A stretch of 22,220 nt of DNA from Ignavibacteria bacterium UBA5771 (GTDB taxonomy: Bacteria; Bacteroidota; Ignavibacteria; Kapaibacteriales; UBA2268), in NCBI GenBank assembly GCA_002418685.1, contig DIEP01000068.1, positions 1 through 22,220 of the forward strand. The letters run 5' to 3'. Of this stretch, positions 6,758 through 16,055 are shown one piece after another. Every line of letters begins with the position of its first letter. Position 1 is the first letter of the stretch. A model generated the notes under the pieces. The model did no database searches, was not told the origin of the DNA, and saw only the letters and a program-made list of their open reading frames with translations. Made by a program: the position numbers and the translations under genes.

Positions 6758-9043
6758 TTAAAATTTTATCTCATAAGAAATTGATGGTATAATTGGAAGT
6801 AAACGTATATCCTCCACTTTGACATTATCTTCGGAAACATTATAGTATCGTGATAAAATATCTCGATGACTATAAACATTATAAATGTCGAGTGTAAAAA
6901 TTGATTCAAGCCCGAAAGTTTTAAAATAATAACTGCCATTGAGATTTAATTGATGACTTGGAGGCAATCGCAATTCATAAAGACCCGAATTTATTACTTT
7001 GCTCCTTCCATAGTTTTGACCAGGTAGCCTGAGTTGCACGCGGGAAGTAGCACCCGTATATGGTTGACCCGATTGAAAAAGAAAACTTGAGCCAACACTG
7101 AATTTATTATTAATGGTATAATTAAGCACTAATTTCAAATCGTGTGTTCGATCGAATTTCGGATTAAATTCATGTCCATAATTCAAACTATCGAATTTAT
7201 ACTTAATTACTCCAAAAGCATAACCGAGCCATCCTGTTAGCTTGCCATATTTTTTTTGTGCAAACATTTCAAATCCATAAGCTCTGCCATTGCCAACATA
7301 TAAAACCTCGCGAGCGGTAGTGCCTTGCAAGGCTGTTTGATTCATCTGAGATATATCTGTGAGAGTTTTATAATATACATCAAAATTTAATGCGATACCT
7401 TTGAATGGATTTGTTTCGAGTGATAAAATATAATGAATAGCTTGGGTAATTGGAACAGTAGAGTCAGAAGGAATCCAAATATCAAAAAATGTGAAATTGG
7501 GATCGGAAATTGTTCTGATATTTTGATGGTAGATACCCCAACCAAATTTTAGAGACATATTTTCCTGCAACAAATAACGAATAGAGAATCGAGGATCAAT
7601 AGTAACTTTATCAGTCAAATTCCAATAATCAGTACGAATCCCACCTTGCATTGATATTAAATCTGTTGGTTGATAATTTGCTTGTGCAAAAAGAGAATGA
7701 TTCCAATTTTTAATATTGATAGTGGAAGTACTCGCAGATGTTCCGAAATATGATGTGTCAATATTCCCCGAAAAGTTTTGAATTATTCCAAAATTTAAAA
7801 TTGATGTCTGATACCCAAATTTAATAGTTGCATTTTCATTAACCAACCATTCAAAATTGGCTTTAAGTGTATAATCATCAATTGAATTATCAAAAAGAAC
7901 CGAATAACCCGATTGATTACCAAAGAGAGAATTAGAATAATTTGTATAATTAAAATTCAAATTACTAAATAATGATTTACCATAGATATGTGTCCAACTA
8001 ATCCCTCCTAAATAATTTTTCATATTCATATTAGCATCGAAACCTGCTCCCGAATATTTAAAATCATCGCTTGTAAGAAAACCCGTGAAGGAAAGCTTAT
8101 CATTATCAGAAAGATTTTGCACAACTTTTGCGTTTATATCATAAAATCCAAAATCGGGCAATGGAGAACGGGGGTCTTCTTTTATAAATGCTTTGACTAA
8201 TTCAAGATATGTTCGGCGTGCACTAATTGACCAGCTACCTTTGAGAACAGGACCCTGCAATGAAACACGAGAGGATATTGCACCAATCGAACCTAATCCT
8301 TGGAATTCCTTCTGATTGCCATCATTCTGAGTAATAGATAGCACTGATGATATCCTTCCACCATATTCTGCATTAAATCCACCTTTTATTAACTCAACAT
8401 CTTTTATTGCATCAGTATTAAAAGTCGAGAAAAATCCAAATAAATGAGAGGGATTATAAACAGTCGAACCATCAAGCAATATCAAATTTTGATCGGGAGA
8501 CCCACCACGCACATATAATCCGCTTGAAATTTGAGAACTGGTTAGGATTCCCGGTAAATACTGCAATGCACGGAATAAATCGCTCTCGCCTCCTATCCGT
8601 ATATCCTTAATTTGTTGAATCGGAACATCCACCCTACTCAATGTTATCTCTCGCTTTTCTGATTCGCGATCTGCCGAGACAATAACTTCTTCGCCCTTTA
8701 TACTTGATGGCAATATCTCGATATTCATGCGGAGAACATCATTTGCTTTTACCTTGATTTTCTTTTCAAAAGACTCATAGCCAATGTATGTGACTACTAA
8801 TGTGTGTTCACCAGGTAATACATTATTAATTGTATAATAGCCATTCTTGTTTGTTCTTGCTCCAACTTGAATATCTTTGAAATAGACAGACGCTCCAATT
8901 AAAGTTTCACCTGTTTCCTTGTCTCGCACAAATCCATTTATTGAAGCATAATTTTTTGCATCAGATGCTTCGTCGGCAAAAGCACTTGTAAAACAAAGAA
9001 TAAAAGTCAAAATATAAATAAGTTTTTGATTTCCAATTTTCAT
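6758..9043 (-). CDS. TonB-dependent outer-membrane receptor with carboxypeptidase-D-like N-terminal domain
   Basis: The protein has 761 aa from ATG 9041-9043, giving a clean signal peptide (KIGNQKLIYILTFILCFTSAFA). A longer frame starts at a GTG at 9127 inside the upstream gene and would bury the signal peptide, so I reject it. Residues about 30-105 form a CarboxypepD_reg-like beta domain (INGFVRDKETGETLIGASVYF...), common in Bacteroidota receptors. The plug follows (about 120-235) with DLFRALQYLPGI, LYVRGGSPDQNLILLDGSTVYN and ELIKGGFNAEYGGRISSVL. The remainder is a 22-strand-type barrel ending in the aromatic SYEIKF. It should import a TonB-energised ligand such as a metal chelate, vitamin or glycan; the substrate cannot be told. 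It lies 11 bases after the VWA gene and 4 bases before the DUF4249-like gene, in one operon. Confidence 0.95.
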   Translation of the reverse strand: MKIGNQKLIYILTFILCFTSAFADEASDAKNYASINGFVRDKETGETLIGASVYFKDIQVGARTNKNGYYTINNVLPGEHTLVVTYIGYESFEKKIKVKANDVLRMNIEILPSSIKGEEVIVSADRESEKREITLSRVDVPIQQIKDIRIGGESDLFRALQYLPGILTSSQISSGLYVRGGSPDQNLILLDGSTVYNPSHLFGFFSTFNTDAIKDVELIKGGFNAEYGGRISSVLSITQNDGNQKEFQGLGSIGAISSRVSLQGPVLKGSWSISARRTYLELVKAFIKEDPRSPLPDFGFYDINAKVVQNLSDNDKLSFTGFLTSDDFKYSGAGFDANMNMKNYLGGISWTHIYGKSLFSNLNFNYTNYSNSLFGNQSGYSVLFDNSIDDYTLKANFEWLVNENATIKFGYQTSILNFGIIQNFSGNIDTSYFGTSASTSTINIKNWNHSLFAQANYQPTDLISMQGGIRTDYWNLTDKVTIDPRFSIRYLLQENMSLKFGWGIYHQNIRTISDPNFTFFDIWIPSDSTVPITQAIHYILSLETNPFKGIALNFDVYYKTLTDISQMNQTALQGTTAREVLYVGNGRAYGFEMFAQKKYGKLTGWLGYAFGVIKYKFDSLNYGHEFNPKFDRTHDLKLVLNYTINNKFSVGSSFLFQSGQPYTGATSRVQLRLPGQNYGRSKVINSGLYELRLPPSHQLNLNGSYYFKTFGLESIFTLDIYNVYSHRDILSRYYNVSEDNVKVEDIRLLPIIPSISYEIKF

Positions 9044-9054
9044 AAAAAAGTATT

Positions 9055-11229
9055 TTAAAGCATTGATGAACGCTTGCGAATGAACCATTCCACAGAGAAA
9101 AGTAATAATGCAGGAATTAGCAACCACACTTTATCCCACAGAGTATATTCAGCTCTGAATACTTTTGTTTGTGGTTTATAATTCTGAAGTTTATAAATAT
9201 CATTAAATAAATTTTTCGTGTTATTAGCTAAATAAAATTTGCCGCCCGATTGCTCAGAAAGTTTCACCAAAAGATTTTTATTCATTTGCAAATCATAAAG
9301 CTCAAAGTTAGTTGCCTCTATTGTGAAGCGATTCTCATCTTTACCTAATAAATTTTTATTCAAATACGCATCGGCTGTAAAGCGATAATCACCTGCGGGC
9401 AATGGTGGAATTGTGTATGAATATACGCCATTTCCTTTATTAGATAATGTTATATCCTTACTGGCCTGCCCTCCTCTTATATGAACATAAACTTGAGCAT
9501 TATCAATTGGGTTAAGAGAATTATCATAAATTTGCCCGATAAAATTTATTTCCTCGGCACCCGAATAGAACTTCTTATTTGTTTTAATAGAAACTTGCTT
9601 TTCAATATCAGAAATAGAAAGCCACCTAATCACATTTGATATAAATTGACTATATAAATCGATCGCATCGGTATTACCTTTCGCAATTTCTCGAGCATAT
9701 CCCATTAATTTCCATCTATAAAGACCATATCCAAGCACTGCCACGCTTCTCGAACCTTGCATTTCGCGAGTAATAATCATTGGTTCATTGAATCTCACAT
9801 TCTCTATTTTCGATAAAGCAAGTACTTTGCTATTCAATTTTGGATTAACAAAGGTCTCAGTTTTGAAAATTGGAGGTAGTGAGTTCCAGCGTTCGATATT
9901 TTGAACATTTGGACCTATTTTTAAAATCGGGTCATCAGCAAAATTATTTTGCACATCCAGGAAAGATAAGAATTCCCGCGGAGATGAACTCACAATCTCA
10001 AAAGGCAGATACTCTTGAATCTTCTTAAATTTTTGCAAATCCAAATCTTTCCCTAAAATAAATAGAGATGGCTTACCTTTTGCAAGTTCCTGAGCTATTA
10101 ATGTCAAAACATTATCAGGTGTATATTTATTTGGGAAATCTACAAATATAAACAACTGCGTTTCACTGATTTGGCGAGGAGTAGGATTCTCATAAAATTC
10201 ATTTTGAAACTTCTGAATAAATAAATTAACGTCAATCTCTTTATCTTGAGAAATATATTGATTGATAAACGAGACATCGGGTTGTGGAGAAGATGAAAAA
10301 ATTGAAATTGCCCGTTTATTTTTTATTACGCGAATAAAATTTGAGCTTGAATTATTTTGAGTTGTATATTCATTATCGAGAGGGATTGCTCGAACTGTAA
10401 TTTTTTGAATGCCTTCCTTCTTCGGTGTATATTTAAATGCGCTATTGTATATTTTCTGGTCATTATTCAAAAGAATTACGTTATTATCAATCACCTGATC
10501 ATTTTCTAATAATTGCAAATTCACATTTTGATTATTATATCCGTTTGCAGTGAATGAATAATTTATTTCAACTGGATTATCAATAAATACAACTTCATTA
10601 GTAATTAACTGCTTCATCGCTATATCTTTTGGAGCAATTGTATCGCCAATCCCAATAGTGAATATCGGCTTTGAAAGAATATCGCTTGTATAAACAGGAT
10701 TATCCCCCGAATTGACTTCTCCATCTGTTATAATTACAAATGCTTGATAATTAATATCTTTTGAATGTGTCGAGATATAAGAAAATGATTGCGAAAGGTC
10801 AGTCAATTGCCCATTTAACTTCAAACTATCAAATGAAAATTTAGAGAATTTCTTCGTTTTATTAGAAAAAGCATAAAAGTCGGCTTCATCCTTAATTTTC
10901 TCTAAATTTAAATCTGATATTACTTTATTATACGCTTCTTTGCGATTAACACTCGCATCCGTTAAGCTCATTGAGTAAGAATCATCAAGTAAAATAGCAA
11001 TTTTGGGACTCATTATTTTCGCTGATGAACGCAAAAAAGATGGCTCAAATAAAATAAATAAAAGAATAAGCAAGCCAAGGGAACGCAGAGTAATTAATAT
11101 CGCTTTTTTACGAAAACTTATGGGAGGAACTGTTCGCCTGTATGCAATCAGAGTAATTCCGATTAATATTAGAGAAAAAAATAGAAAGAGCCAGATATTT
11201 CCTCCGAATGTAAATGTGCTTGTCTCCAT
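9055..11229 (-). CDS. VWA-domain membrane protein
   Basis: The 724-aa product begins at ATG 11227-11229; a longer frame begins with TTG at 11358 and adds 43 unlikely residues. Two membrane helices (about 12-30 and 43-62) are followed by a von Willebrand A domain with a complete-looking metal-ion site: DDSYS at 82-86, T143 and D169 in IITDGEVNSG. After it come beta-rich stretches and a segment (LFIFVDFPNKYT, then GKPSLFILGKDLDL) like the glutamine-amidotransferase-like fold found in this family, then an Ig-like/carbohydrate-type beta region (GAEEINFIGQIYDNSLNPI...GDYRFTADAYL) and a C-terminal anchor helix with a basic tail (WLLIPALLLFSVEWFIRKRSS). Bacteroidota carry many such proteins of unknown function. 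It is the first gene of the run leading into the TonB-dependent receptor. Confidence 0.85.
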   Translation of the reverse strand: METSTFTFGGNIWLFLFFSLILIGITLIAYRRTVPPISFRKKAILITLRSLGLLILLFILFEPSFLRSSAKIMSPKIAILLDDSYSMSLTDASVNRKEAYNKVISDLNLEKIKDEADFYAFSNKTKKFSKFSFDSLKLNGQLTDLSQSFSYISTHSKDINYQAFVIITDGEVNSGDNPVYTSDILSKPIFTIGIGDTIAPKDIAMKQLITNEVVFIDNPVEINYSFTANGYNNQNVNLQLLENDQVIDNNVILLNNDQKIYNSAFKYTPKKEGIQKITVRAIPLDNEYTTQNNSSSNFIRVIKNKRAISIFSSSPQPDVSFINQYISQDKEIDVNLFIQKFQNEFYENPTPRQISETQLFIFVDFPNKYTPDNVLTLIAQELAKGKPSLFILGKDLDLQKFKKIQEYLPFEIVSSSPREFLSFLDVQNNFADDPILKIGPNVQNIERWNSLPPIFKTETFVNPKLNSKVLALSKIENVRFNEPMIITREMQGSRSVAVLGYGLYRWKLMGYAREIAKGNTDAIDLYSQFISNVIRWLSISDIEKQVSIKTNKKFYSGAEEINFIGQIYDNSLNPIDNAQVYVHIRGGQASKDITLSNKGNGVYSYTIPPLPAGDYRFTADAYLNKNLLGKDENRFTIEATNFELYDLQMNKNLLVKLSEQSGGKFYLANNTKNLFNDIYKLQNYKPQTKVFRAEYTLWDKVWLLIPALLLFSVEWFIRKRSSML

Positions 11230-11324
11230 AAGATATTTTTCAAATAATGACGGAAATTCGATGAATTTGTTATAAATGTTGGAAATAGAATTTGAACATT
11301 TGAAAATTATAAGAAAAATATATA

Positions 11325-11358
11325 CAAATTTAGAATGAAAATTAAGGGTCTTCGTCAA
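11325..11358 (-). promoter_or_regulatory. Candidate promoter for the VWA-receptor-lipoprotein run
   Basis: On the minus strand a TTG (11356-11358, in TATTGACG) precedes TAAATTTG (11325-11332, a TAnnTTTG match) with a 23-base spacer, at the long end of the known range. The leader to the ATG at 11229 would be roughly 90 bases. It lies in the divergent gap 11230-11390 shared with rseP, for which I found no convincing box. Confidence 0.35.
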
Positions 11359-11390
11359 TAAATTATTTAGAAATTTAATTTATTATTGAT

Positions 11391-12758
11391 ATGAATATCC
11401 TTCTCACAATATTCTATTTTGTTATTGTTATTTCAGTGTTAGTTGTAGTGCATGAAATGGGGCATTTTCTTGCTGCTAAAGCTTTTGGGATTCGTGCAGA
11501 TATTTTTTCAGTTGGAATGGGAACAAGATTATTTGGTTACCATAAAAATACAGGCTTTACATTTGGTAAATTACCCGAGAATTATGATTATGGAGATAGC
11601 ACAGATTATAGAGTAGCATTGCTTCCGATTGGTGGATATGTGAAAATAGCGGGAATGATTGACGAAAGTATGGATAAGGACTTTTTAAATACTCCACCTC
11701 AACCTTGGGAATTCCGCTCCAAAAAAGGTTGGCAGAAATTCATTGTTCTTATCGCAGGTGTAACAATGAATTTTATACTTGCTGTTGTTATTTTTGCTGT
11801 TGTTACTTTAATTAGTGGAGCATCTTTTGTTAAGACAACTCAAATAGGTTGGGTTGCTCCAAATTCTATCGCTGAGAAAATCGGATTTGAGAAGAATGAT
11901 AAAATTCTTGAAATAAATGGTCGGCAAATTCAATCTTGGAATGCTATTCTTGAAAGTTTAACATTTGAAGATTTAGGTAAAGAGAAGGTAATCAAAGTTC
12001 AAAGAGCGGGAAATACAGTTCTTCTCAATGCAAGTGGTAAGGAAATATTGCGTACTCTTGCCGATAAGAAATCATTAGGAATTGAACCGCCGGGTCAAAA
12101 GGTTTATTTTCAAGCAGTTGAAACTGTGAAACCTGCGGGTATTGCGGGTTTGAAAAAGGGCGATACTGTTGTTGCTATCAATAATGAATCTGTGAGTGGC
12201 GTTATTCAATTTACCACTACAATTAAATCAAATAAAGAAAAGCCACTTACTCTTACAGTAAAAAGAAATAACGAACTCGTTAATCTTACAGTCACTCCGA
12301 ATTCTGATGGGATTATTGGTGTAATGTTAGGTTCAGTATACCAAGGACCAATTGAGCATGTTAAATACAATGTTTTCCAATCAATTGGTTTAGGATTCAC
12401 GCAATCTGTCGATGCAATCAATTTATTCTTTGGTTCCTTTGCTCAAATTTTTAATGGAACACTTACATTCAAAGAATCAGTCGGTGGACCAATAATGATT
12501 GCTCAGCAAGCATCTGATCAAGCATCTATGGGCATATTAAGTTTTATGAATTTCATTGCACTGCTTTCGGTCTCATTAGCAATTATTAACATTTTACCTT
12601 TACCAGCGCTCGATGGTGGGCATTTAGTATTTATTATCATTGAGGCAATAACGCGTAAGGAAGTATCACCAAAGATTAAAATTGCGATACAGCAAAGTGG
12701 CGTTGTGTTATTGATGCTATTAATGATATTTGTTGTTTATAATGACTTAACAAGATAA
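11391..12758 (+). CDS. rseP: Site-2 protease RseP family (M50 zinc metalloprotease)
   Basis: RseP-type proteases cut transmembrane segments, classically that of an anti-sigma factor after a first cut by DegS, and also clear remnant signal peptides. The 455-aa protein has the zinc motif HEMGH at 21-25 inside its first membrane helix, a further membrane helix near 118-138, two PDZ-like domains (about 140-215, with IGWVAPNSIAEKIGFEKNDKIL, and about 225-300, with KPAGIAGLKKGDTVVAIN), and the second zinc-ligand motif PALDGGH with D408 before the last helices. Length is as expected. It is the first gene of the plus-strand run; surE starts two bases after its stop. No anti-sigma/sigma pair is visible here, so its target is not encoded nearby. 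Confidence 0.95.
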   Translation: MNILLTIFYFVIVISVLVVVHEMGHFLAAKAFGIRADIFSVGMGTRLFGYHKNTGFTFGKLPENYDYGDSTDYRVALLPIGGYVKIAGMIDESMDKDFLNTPPQPWEFRSKKGWQKFIVLIAGVTMNFILAVVIFAVVTLISGASFVKTTQIGWVAPNSIAEKIGFEKNDKILEINGRQIQSWNAILESLTFEDLGKEKVIKVQRAGNTVLLNASGKEILRTLADKKSLGIEPPGQKVYFQAVETVKPAGIAGLKKGDTVVAINNESVSGVIQFTTTIKSNKEKPLTLTVKRNNELVNLTVTPNSDGIIGVMLGSVYQGPIEHVKYNVFQSIGLGFTQSVDAINLFFGSFAQIFNGTLTFKESVGGPIMIAQQASDQASMGILSFMNFIALLSVSLAIINILPLPALDGGHLVFIIIEAITRKEVSPKIKIAIQQSGVVLLMLLMIFVVYNDLTR

Positions 12759-12760
12759 AA

Positions 12761-13570
12761 ATGAATAATCAAGAATCAGATAAACCTTTAATATTGGTAT
12801 CTAATGACGACGGGATAAATTCGCCGGGGATACTATCGCTTGTTATGCATTTGGAAAAGATTGCCCGTGTGATTGTTGTTGCTCCTGAACATGAGCAAAG
12901 TGCAGGTGGTCATTCGCTAACATTGAGTAAACCATTACGCGTCACTCCTTTTCATCGAAATGGTGAAATGTTTGGATTCGCGGTTAGTGGCACTCCTGCT
13001 GATTGTGTAAAAATGGCATTAACTTCAATATTGCAAGAGCGTCCGGCAATGGTAATTTCGGGAATTAATCATGGGCAAAATACTTCAATAAACATATTGT
13101 ATTCTGGCACGGTTTCTGCAGTAACGGAAGGTATGCTCTTTGGAATTCCATCGATTGCGTTTTCATATTGCAATCATAGTTGGGAAATTGACATGAATAA
13201 TGCAGGAGAAATTGCGCTTGCAATAACGCAAGAAGCTTTAAATAGCGATTTTGTCAAACAAAATGATTCACCTGTCCTTTTGAATGTTAATATTCCTGAT
13301 ATTTCCCGAGAGAAAATTAATGGGGTGAAAATAACAAAAGTTGGCAATGGATATTGGAAGGATTTTTATGAAAAGAGGAAAGATCCTTTTGGGCGAGATT
13401 ATTATTGGTTTTCGGGTGTTTATAACTATTCCGACCAAGATACTATATTGAGCGATGATATTGCAATAAAGGAAGGTTATATTTCTATTACACCTATAAA
13501 ATATGAATTTACTAATTTTGCAATGATGGAAAAATTAACAAATTTTGAAAAAATAAAATGCAACACATAA
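12761..13570 (+). CDS. surE: 5'/3'-nucleotidase SurE
   Basis: SurE dephosphorylates nucleoside monophosphates and is metal-dependent. The metal ligands of the E. coli enzyme are matched by D16 and D17 in SNDDGINSPG, S47 in EHEQSAGGHSL and N103 in SGINHG. The stretch SGTPADCVKMAL (76-87) and SINILYSGTVSAVTEGMLFGIPS follow the family pattern. The 269-aa length is normal. Only two bases separate it from the rseP stop, and its last 13 bases overlap the start of the next gene, so translation is probably coupled in both directions. Link of SurE to stress survival is known in other bacteria; in this strain it is inferred. Confidence 0.96.
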   Translation: MNNQESDKPLILVSNDDGINSPGILSLVMHLEKIARVIVVAPEHEQSAGGHSLTLSKPLRVTPFHRNGEMFGFAVSGTPADCVKMALTSILQERPAMVISGINHGQNTSINILYSGTVSAVTEGMLFGIPSIAFSYCNHSWEIDMNNAGEIALAITQEALNSDFVKQNDSPVLLNVNIPDISREKINGVKITKVGNGYWKDFYEKRKDPFGRDYYWFSGVYNYSDQDTILSDDIAIKEGYISITPIKYEFTNFAMMEKLTNFEKIKCNT

Positions 13571-13902
13571 TACAAATAGATAAAGTTGAAGATGGAATGG
13601 TCCTTGCTGAACCAGTCCTTAATCAATTTTCTCAAGTGTTACTACCTTCAGGAACTATATTAAGCAAATTTCACGTTAATATTTTAAAAAAGTGGAATAT
13701 TAATTTTGTATTTATTGACGTGCAAGAAAGCGAAGACAATCAAGATATTCCAAAAGAATTAATAGATAGTTGCAAAGAATTAATAACTTCCAAATTGTTA
13801 TGGTCACCTACTCTGGGAATCGAAATAGATTTAATTAATATTACTGCTAAAATTTGTGCTCAAAATAAATTAAACGATACATTAAAAAATGCAACAAATT
13901 GA
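13558..13902 (+). CDS. Small protein resembling the N-terminal domain of HD-GYP/HDOD signalling proteins
   Basis: This 114-aa product begins inside the 3' end of surE (13-base overlap) and ends inside the start of the HDOD gene (14-base overlap). Residues about 6-50 (DKVEDGMVLAEPVLN, LLPSGTILSKFHVNILKKW, then INFVFI) match the pattern of the small beta domain that precedes many HD-GYP phosphodiesterases and some HDOD proteins: 'GM.LA..V.N..G..LL..GT.L...HI..L+.WGI..V.V'. The remaining 60 residues are helical with no motif I know. As a free-standing polypeptide it lacks any catalytic domain. The overlaps at both ends argue strongly that it is a real gene and that it works with the HDOD protein. 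Function is not known. Confidence 0.75.
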   Translation: MQHIIQIDKVEDGMVLAEPVLNQFSQVLLPSGTILSKFHVNILKKWNINFVFIDVQESEDNQDIPKELIDSCKELITSKLLWSPTLGIEIDLINITAKICAQNKLNDTLKNATN

Positions 13903-14740
13903 TTCCATATTAAATAAAGTTAGAGAATTTCCAACTCTCGCATCATTTTTTTCCGCTCTTTCGGGAACTATAGCTAATCCTAATGCTAATATTCATGATG
14001 TTGCTGAAGTCATTGAGCGAGATCAAGCATCTGTCACTAAATTACTTAAAATTGCTAATTCATCTATTTATGGTTTTCGGAGCCGAATTTCAAATGTCTC
14101 GCAGGCAATTCTATTTATCGGGTTTGAAGAAGTTAGAAACATATTGCTGACACTTAAAGTAATTCAATTATTTCGAACAAGGGACTCAGATATTAAATTA
14201 ATAAATCCGATTGACTTTTGGAAGCATTCTATCGGCACGGGAGTAATTGCAAGGTCTATCGGGATGAATATTGGAATTCAGAACACAGATATTTTATTCC
14301 TTAGTGGAATCGTTCATAATATCGGCAAGCTATTATTTTACATAGCAGCTCCCGATGATTATGAGAATGCCCTTGAATTGCACCGAACTCAAAAGATTAA
14401 TATTCAAGATGCAGAACGTGAAATTTTAGGGATCTCTAATTCTTCAATTGGCGAAATGCTCGCTCAAAAATGGAAATTGCCACTCCCAATAATTGAGGCA
14501 ATTAAATATTATCCTACGGGTTTTGTCGGAGAAAAAATAAATTTGAATGTTGCAATTATTCACATTTCAGATATTGCCGCACTCATACTTGGTTATGGCA
14601 ATGATGGAAGAGAATATGTCCAAGAACCTAATCCTAATGCATGGGAATTATTGCATCTTCCTGATAATTTCTTTTCTTTGAATTACCCACGTATTCAACG
14701 TGATTTCGAGGAAAATTCGACAATACTTCTCGACGATTAA
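13889..14740 (+). CDS. HDOD-domain signalling protein
   Basis: The 283-aa protein is almost entirely an HDOD domain, the non-catalytic relative of HD hydrolases used in regulation. Visible are LREFPTLASF-like N-terminal helix (VREFPTLASFFSAL), the VIERDQASVTKLLKIANSSIYG block (41-62), SNVSQAILFIGFEEVRNIL (69-87), W111-K112-H113 and GIVHNIGKLLFY (140-151). The classical HD pair is H143-N144 here, so the aspartate is lost, as is usual in HDOD proteins, which argues against phosphodiesterase activity. The start ATG lies 14 bases inside the preceding gene and its stop shares one base with the next gene (TAATG). Partner or output is unknown; no GGDEF, kinase or receiver domain is attached. Confidence 0.93.
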   Translation: MQQIDSILNKVREFPTLASFFSALSGTIANPNANIHDVAEVIERDQASVTKLLKIANSSIYGFRSRISNVSQAILFIGFEEVRNILLTLKVIQLFRTRDSDIKLINPIDFWKHSIGTGVIARSIGMNIGIQNTDILFLSGIVHNIGKLLFYIAAPDDYENALELHRTQKINIQDAEREILGISNSSIGEMLAQKWKLPLPIIEAIKYYPTGFVGEKINLNVAIIHISDIAALILGYGNDGREYVQEPNPNAWELLHLPDNFFSLNYPRIQRDFEENSTILLDD

Positions 14741-16047
14741 TGCCACCATCGAAAAGAGAATTATCAAGCTGGTATTTATATGATTGGGCTAATTCAGCAT
14801 ATTCCACTACTGTTATTACATTATTTATTGGTCCTTATTTAACAACAATTGCCCAGAACTCTCAAGTTAATGGACTTGTCAATTTCCTTGGATTATCAAT
14901 TCCTGCAGGTTCTGTCTTCCCCTATTCAATTACAATCTCAGTCATTTTGCAAGCTTTGATTTTGCCTATTGTTGGTGGAATTGCTGATTATTCAAAAAGA
15001 AAAAAATTGATGCTTGGCATTTTCACTATTTCGGGAGCGCTGCTCACAACTTTATTCTTTTTTCTTAATGATGGACTTTATATATTTGGTGCATTGCTAC
15101 TTATTTTTTCTAATTTATTTTTTGGTTGTTCGATTGTTATTTACAACTCTTTTTTAAATGATATTTCAGATTTTTCGAACCGTGAAAAAGTTTCTTCCAA
15201 AGGTTGGGCAACGGGATATATCGGCGGCGGATTGTTACTCGTTTTAAACTTAATTTTATTCCTTTTACACGATCAATTTGGGATTTCAAATTCGCTTGCT
15301 GTGCGAATCAATTTGGCATCCGCGGGAGTCTGGTGGGGTTTATTTTCAATTCCTTCTCTAATATTTTTAAAATCAGGCAATCGAAATCTTAACTCTCAGG
15401 CAAGTCAAAGCGCAATTTCTAAATCTTTACATGGGAGTATTAAAAGCATTATTGCAACCTTTAAAGATGCAAGGAATTACCCTATTGCTTTGCTATTTTT
15501 ATTAGCATATCTATTTTATAATGACGGTGTGCAATCTGTTATTACTTTATCCTCATTATTTGGGCAAGAAGAACTTGGGCTGGAATTAACATTTTTAACC
15601 ATTGTAATACTTGCTGTTCAATTTGTTGCAGCATTTGGATCTATGCTGTTTTATTGGGTTACTCGCAAATTAGGTGAAAAAAGTGCTTTGCTTATTGGTA
15701 TTTTCATCTGGTGTGGTGTAATTATTTATGCTTATGGGTTTCTCTCAGGTAAAGTTGATTTCTTCATCCTTGCTATGGTTATTGCAATGTTGATGGGTGG
15801 GACTCAGGCAATTTCCCGATCACTTTATTCAAAGTTAATTCCCCTTGGGAAAGAAGCTGAATATTTCAGTATTTATGAAATTAGCGAAAAAGGGACAAGT
15901 TGGATGGGACCATTAACATTTGGATTAGTTTATCAATTTACTCACTCTTATAGAATTGCAATTCTTTCTCTACTTTTATTCTTCGTTATTGGTGGTATCA
16001 TACTTCTATTTTCAAAAATTCGTCTTAATAATAATGTTCAGTCATAA
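14740..16047 (+). CDS. UMF1/Atg22-like MFS transporter
   Basis: The 435-aa protein has about 12 hydrophobic segments. The N terminus SSWYLYDWANSAYSTTVITLFIGPYL is the signature of the UMF1 (Atg22-like) branch of the major facilitator superfamily; GIADYSKRKK at about 82-91 is the loop 2-3 motif and AISRSLYSKLIP near 360 is the matching C-half element. The fungal relatives export amino acids from the vacuole; bacterial substrates are not known, so I give none. The start codon overlaps the HDOD stop (TAATG at 14738-14742). The next gene, mfd, starts 8 bases after the stop. Confidence 0.9.
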   Translation: MPPSKRELSSWYLYDWANSAYSTTVITLFIGPYLTTIAQNSQVNGLVNFLGLSIPAGSVFPYSITISVILQALILPIVGGIADYSKRKKLMLGIFTISGALLTTLFFFLNDGLYIFGALLLIFSNLFFGCSIVIYNSFLNDISDFSNREKVSSKGWATGYIGGGLLLVLNLILFLLHDQFGISNSLAVRINLASAGVWWGLFSIPSLIFLKSGNRNLNSQASQSAISKSLHGSIKSIIATFKDARNYPIALLFLLAYLFYNDGVQSVITLSSLFGQEELGLELTFLTIVILAVQFVAAFGSMLFYWVTRKLGEKSALLIGIFIWCGVIIYAYGFLSGKVDFFILAMVIAMLMGGTQAISRSLYSKLIPLGKEAEYFSIYEISEKGTSWMGPLTFGLVYQFTHSYRIAILSLLLFFVIGGIILLFSKIRLNNNVQS

Positions 16048-16055
16048 CTTCTACA

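Noticed and set aside
9044..9127. Longer N terminus of the TonB-dependent receptor
   Set aside because: It begins with GTG, overlaps the VWA gene by 73 bases and places 28 residues before an otherwise ideal signal peptide.
11230..11358. Longer N terminus of the VWA protein
   Set aside because: It begins with TTG, is read through the likely promoter region, and adds an AT-driven hydrophobic stretch not expected before the usual two-helix N terminus.
13889..14740. HDOD gene as an active cyclic-di-GMP phosphodiesterase
   Set aside because: There is no HD-GYP motif and the HD aspartate is asparagine, so regulation rather than catalysis is the supported reading.
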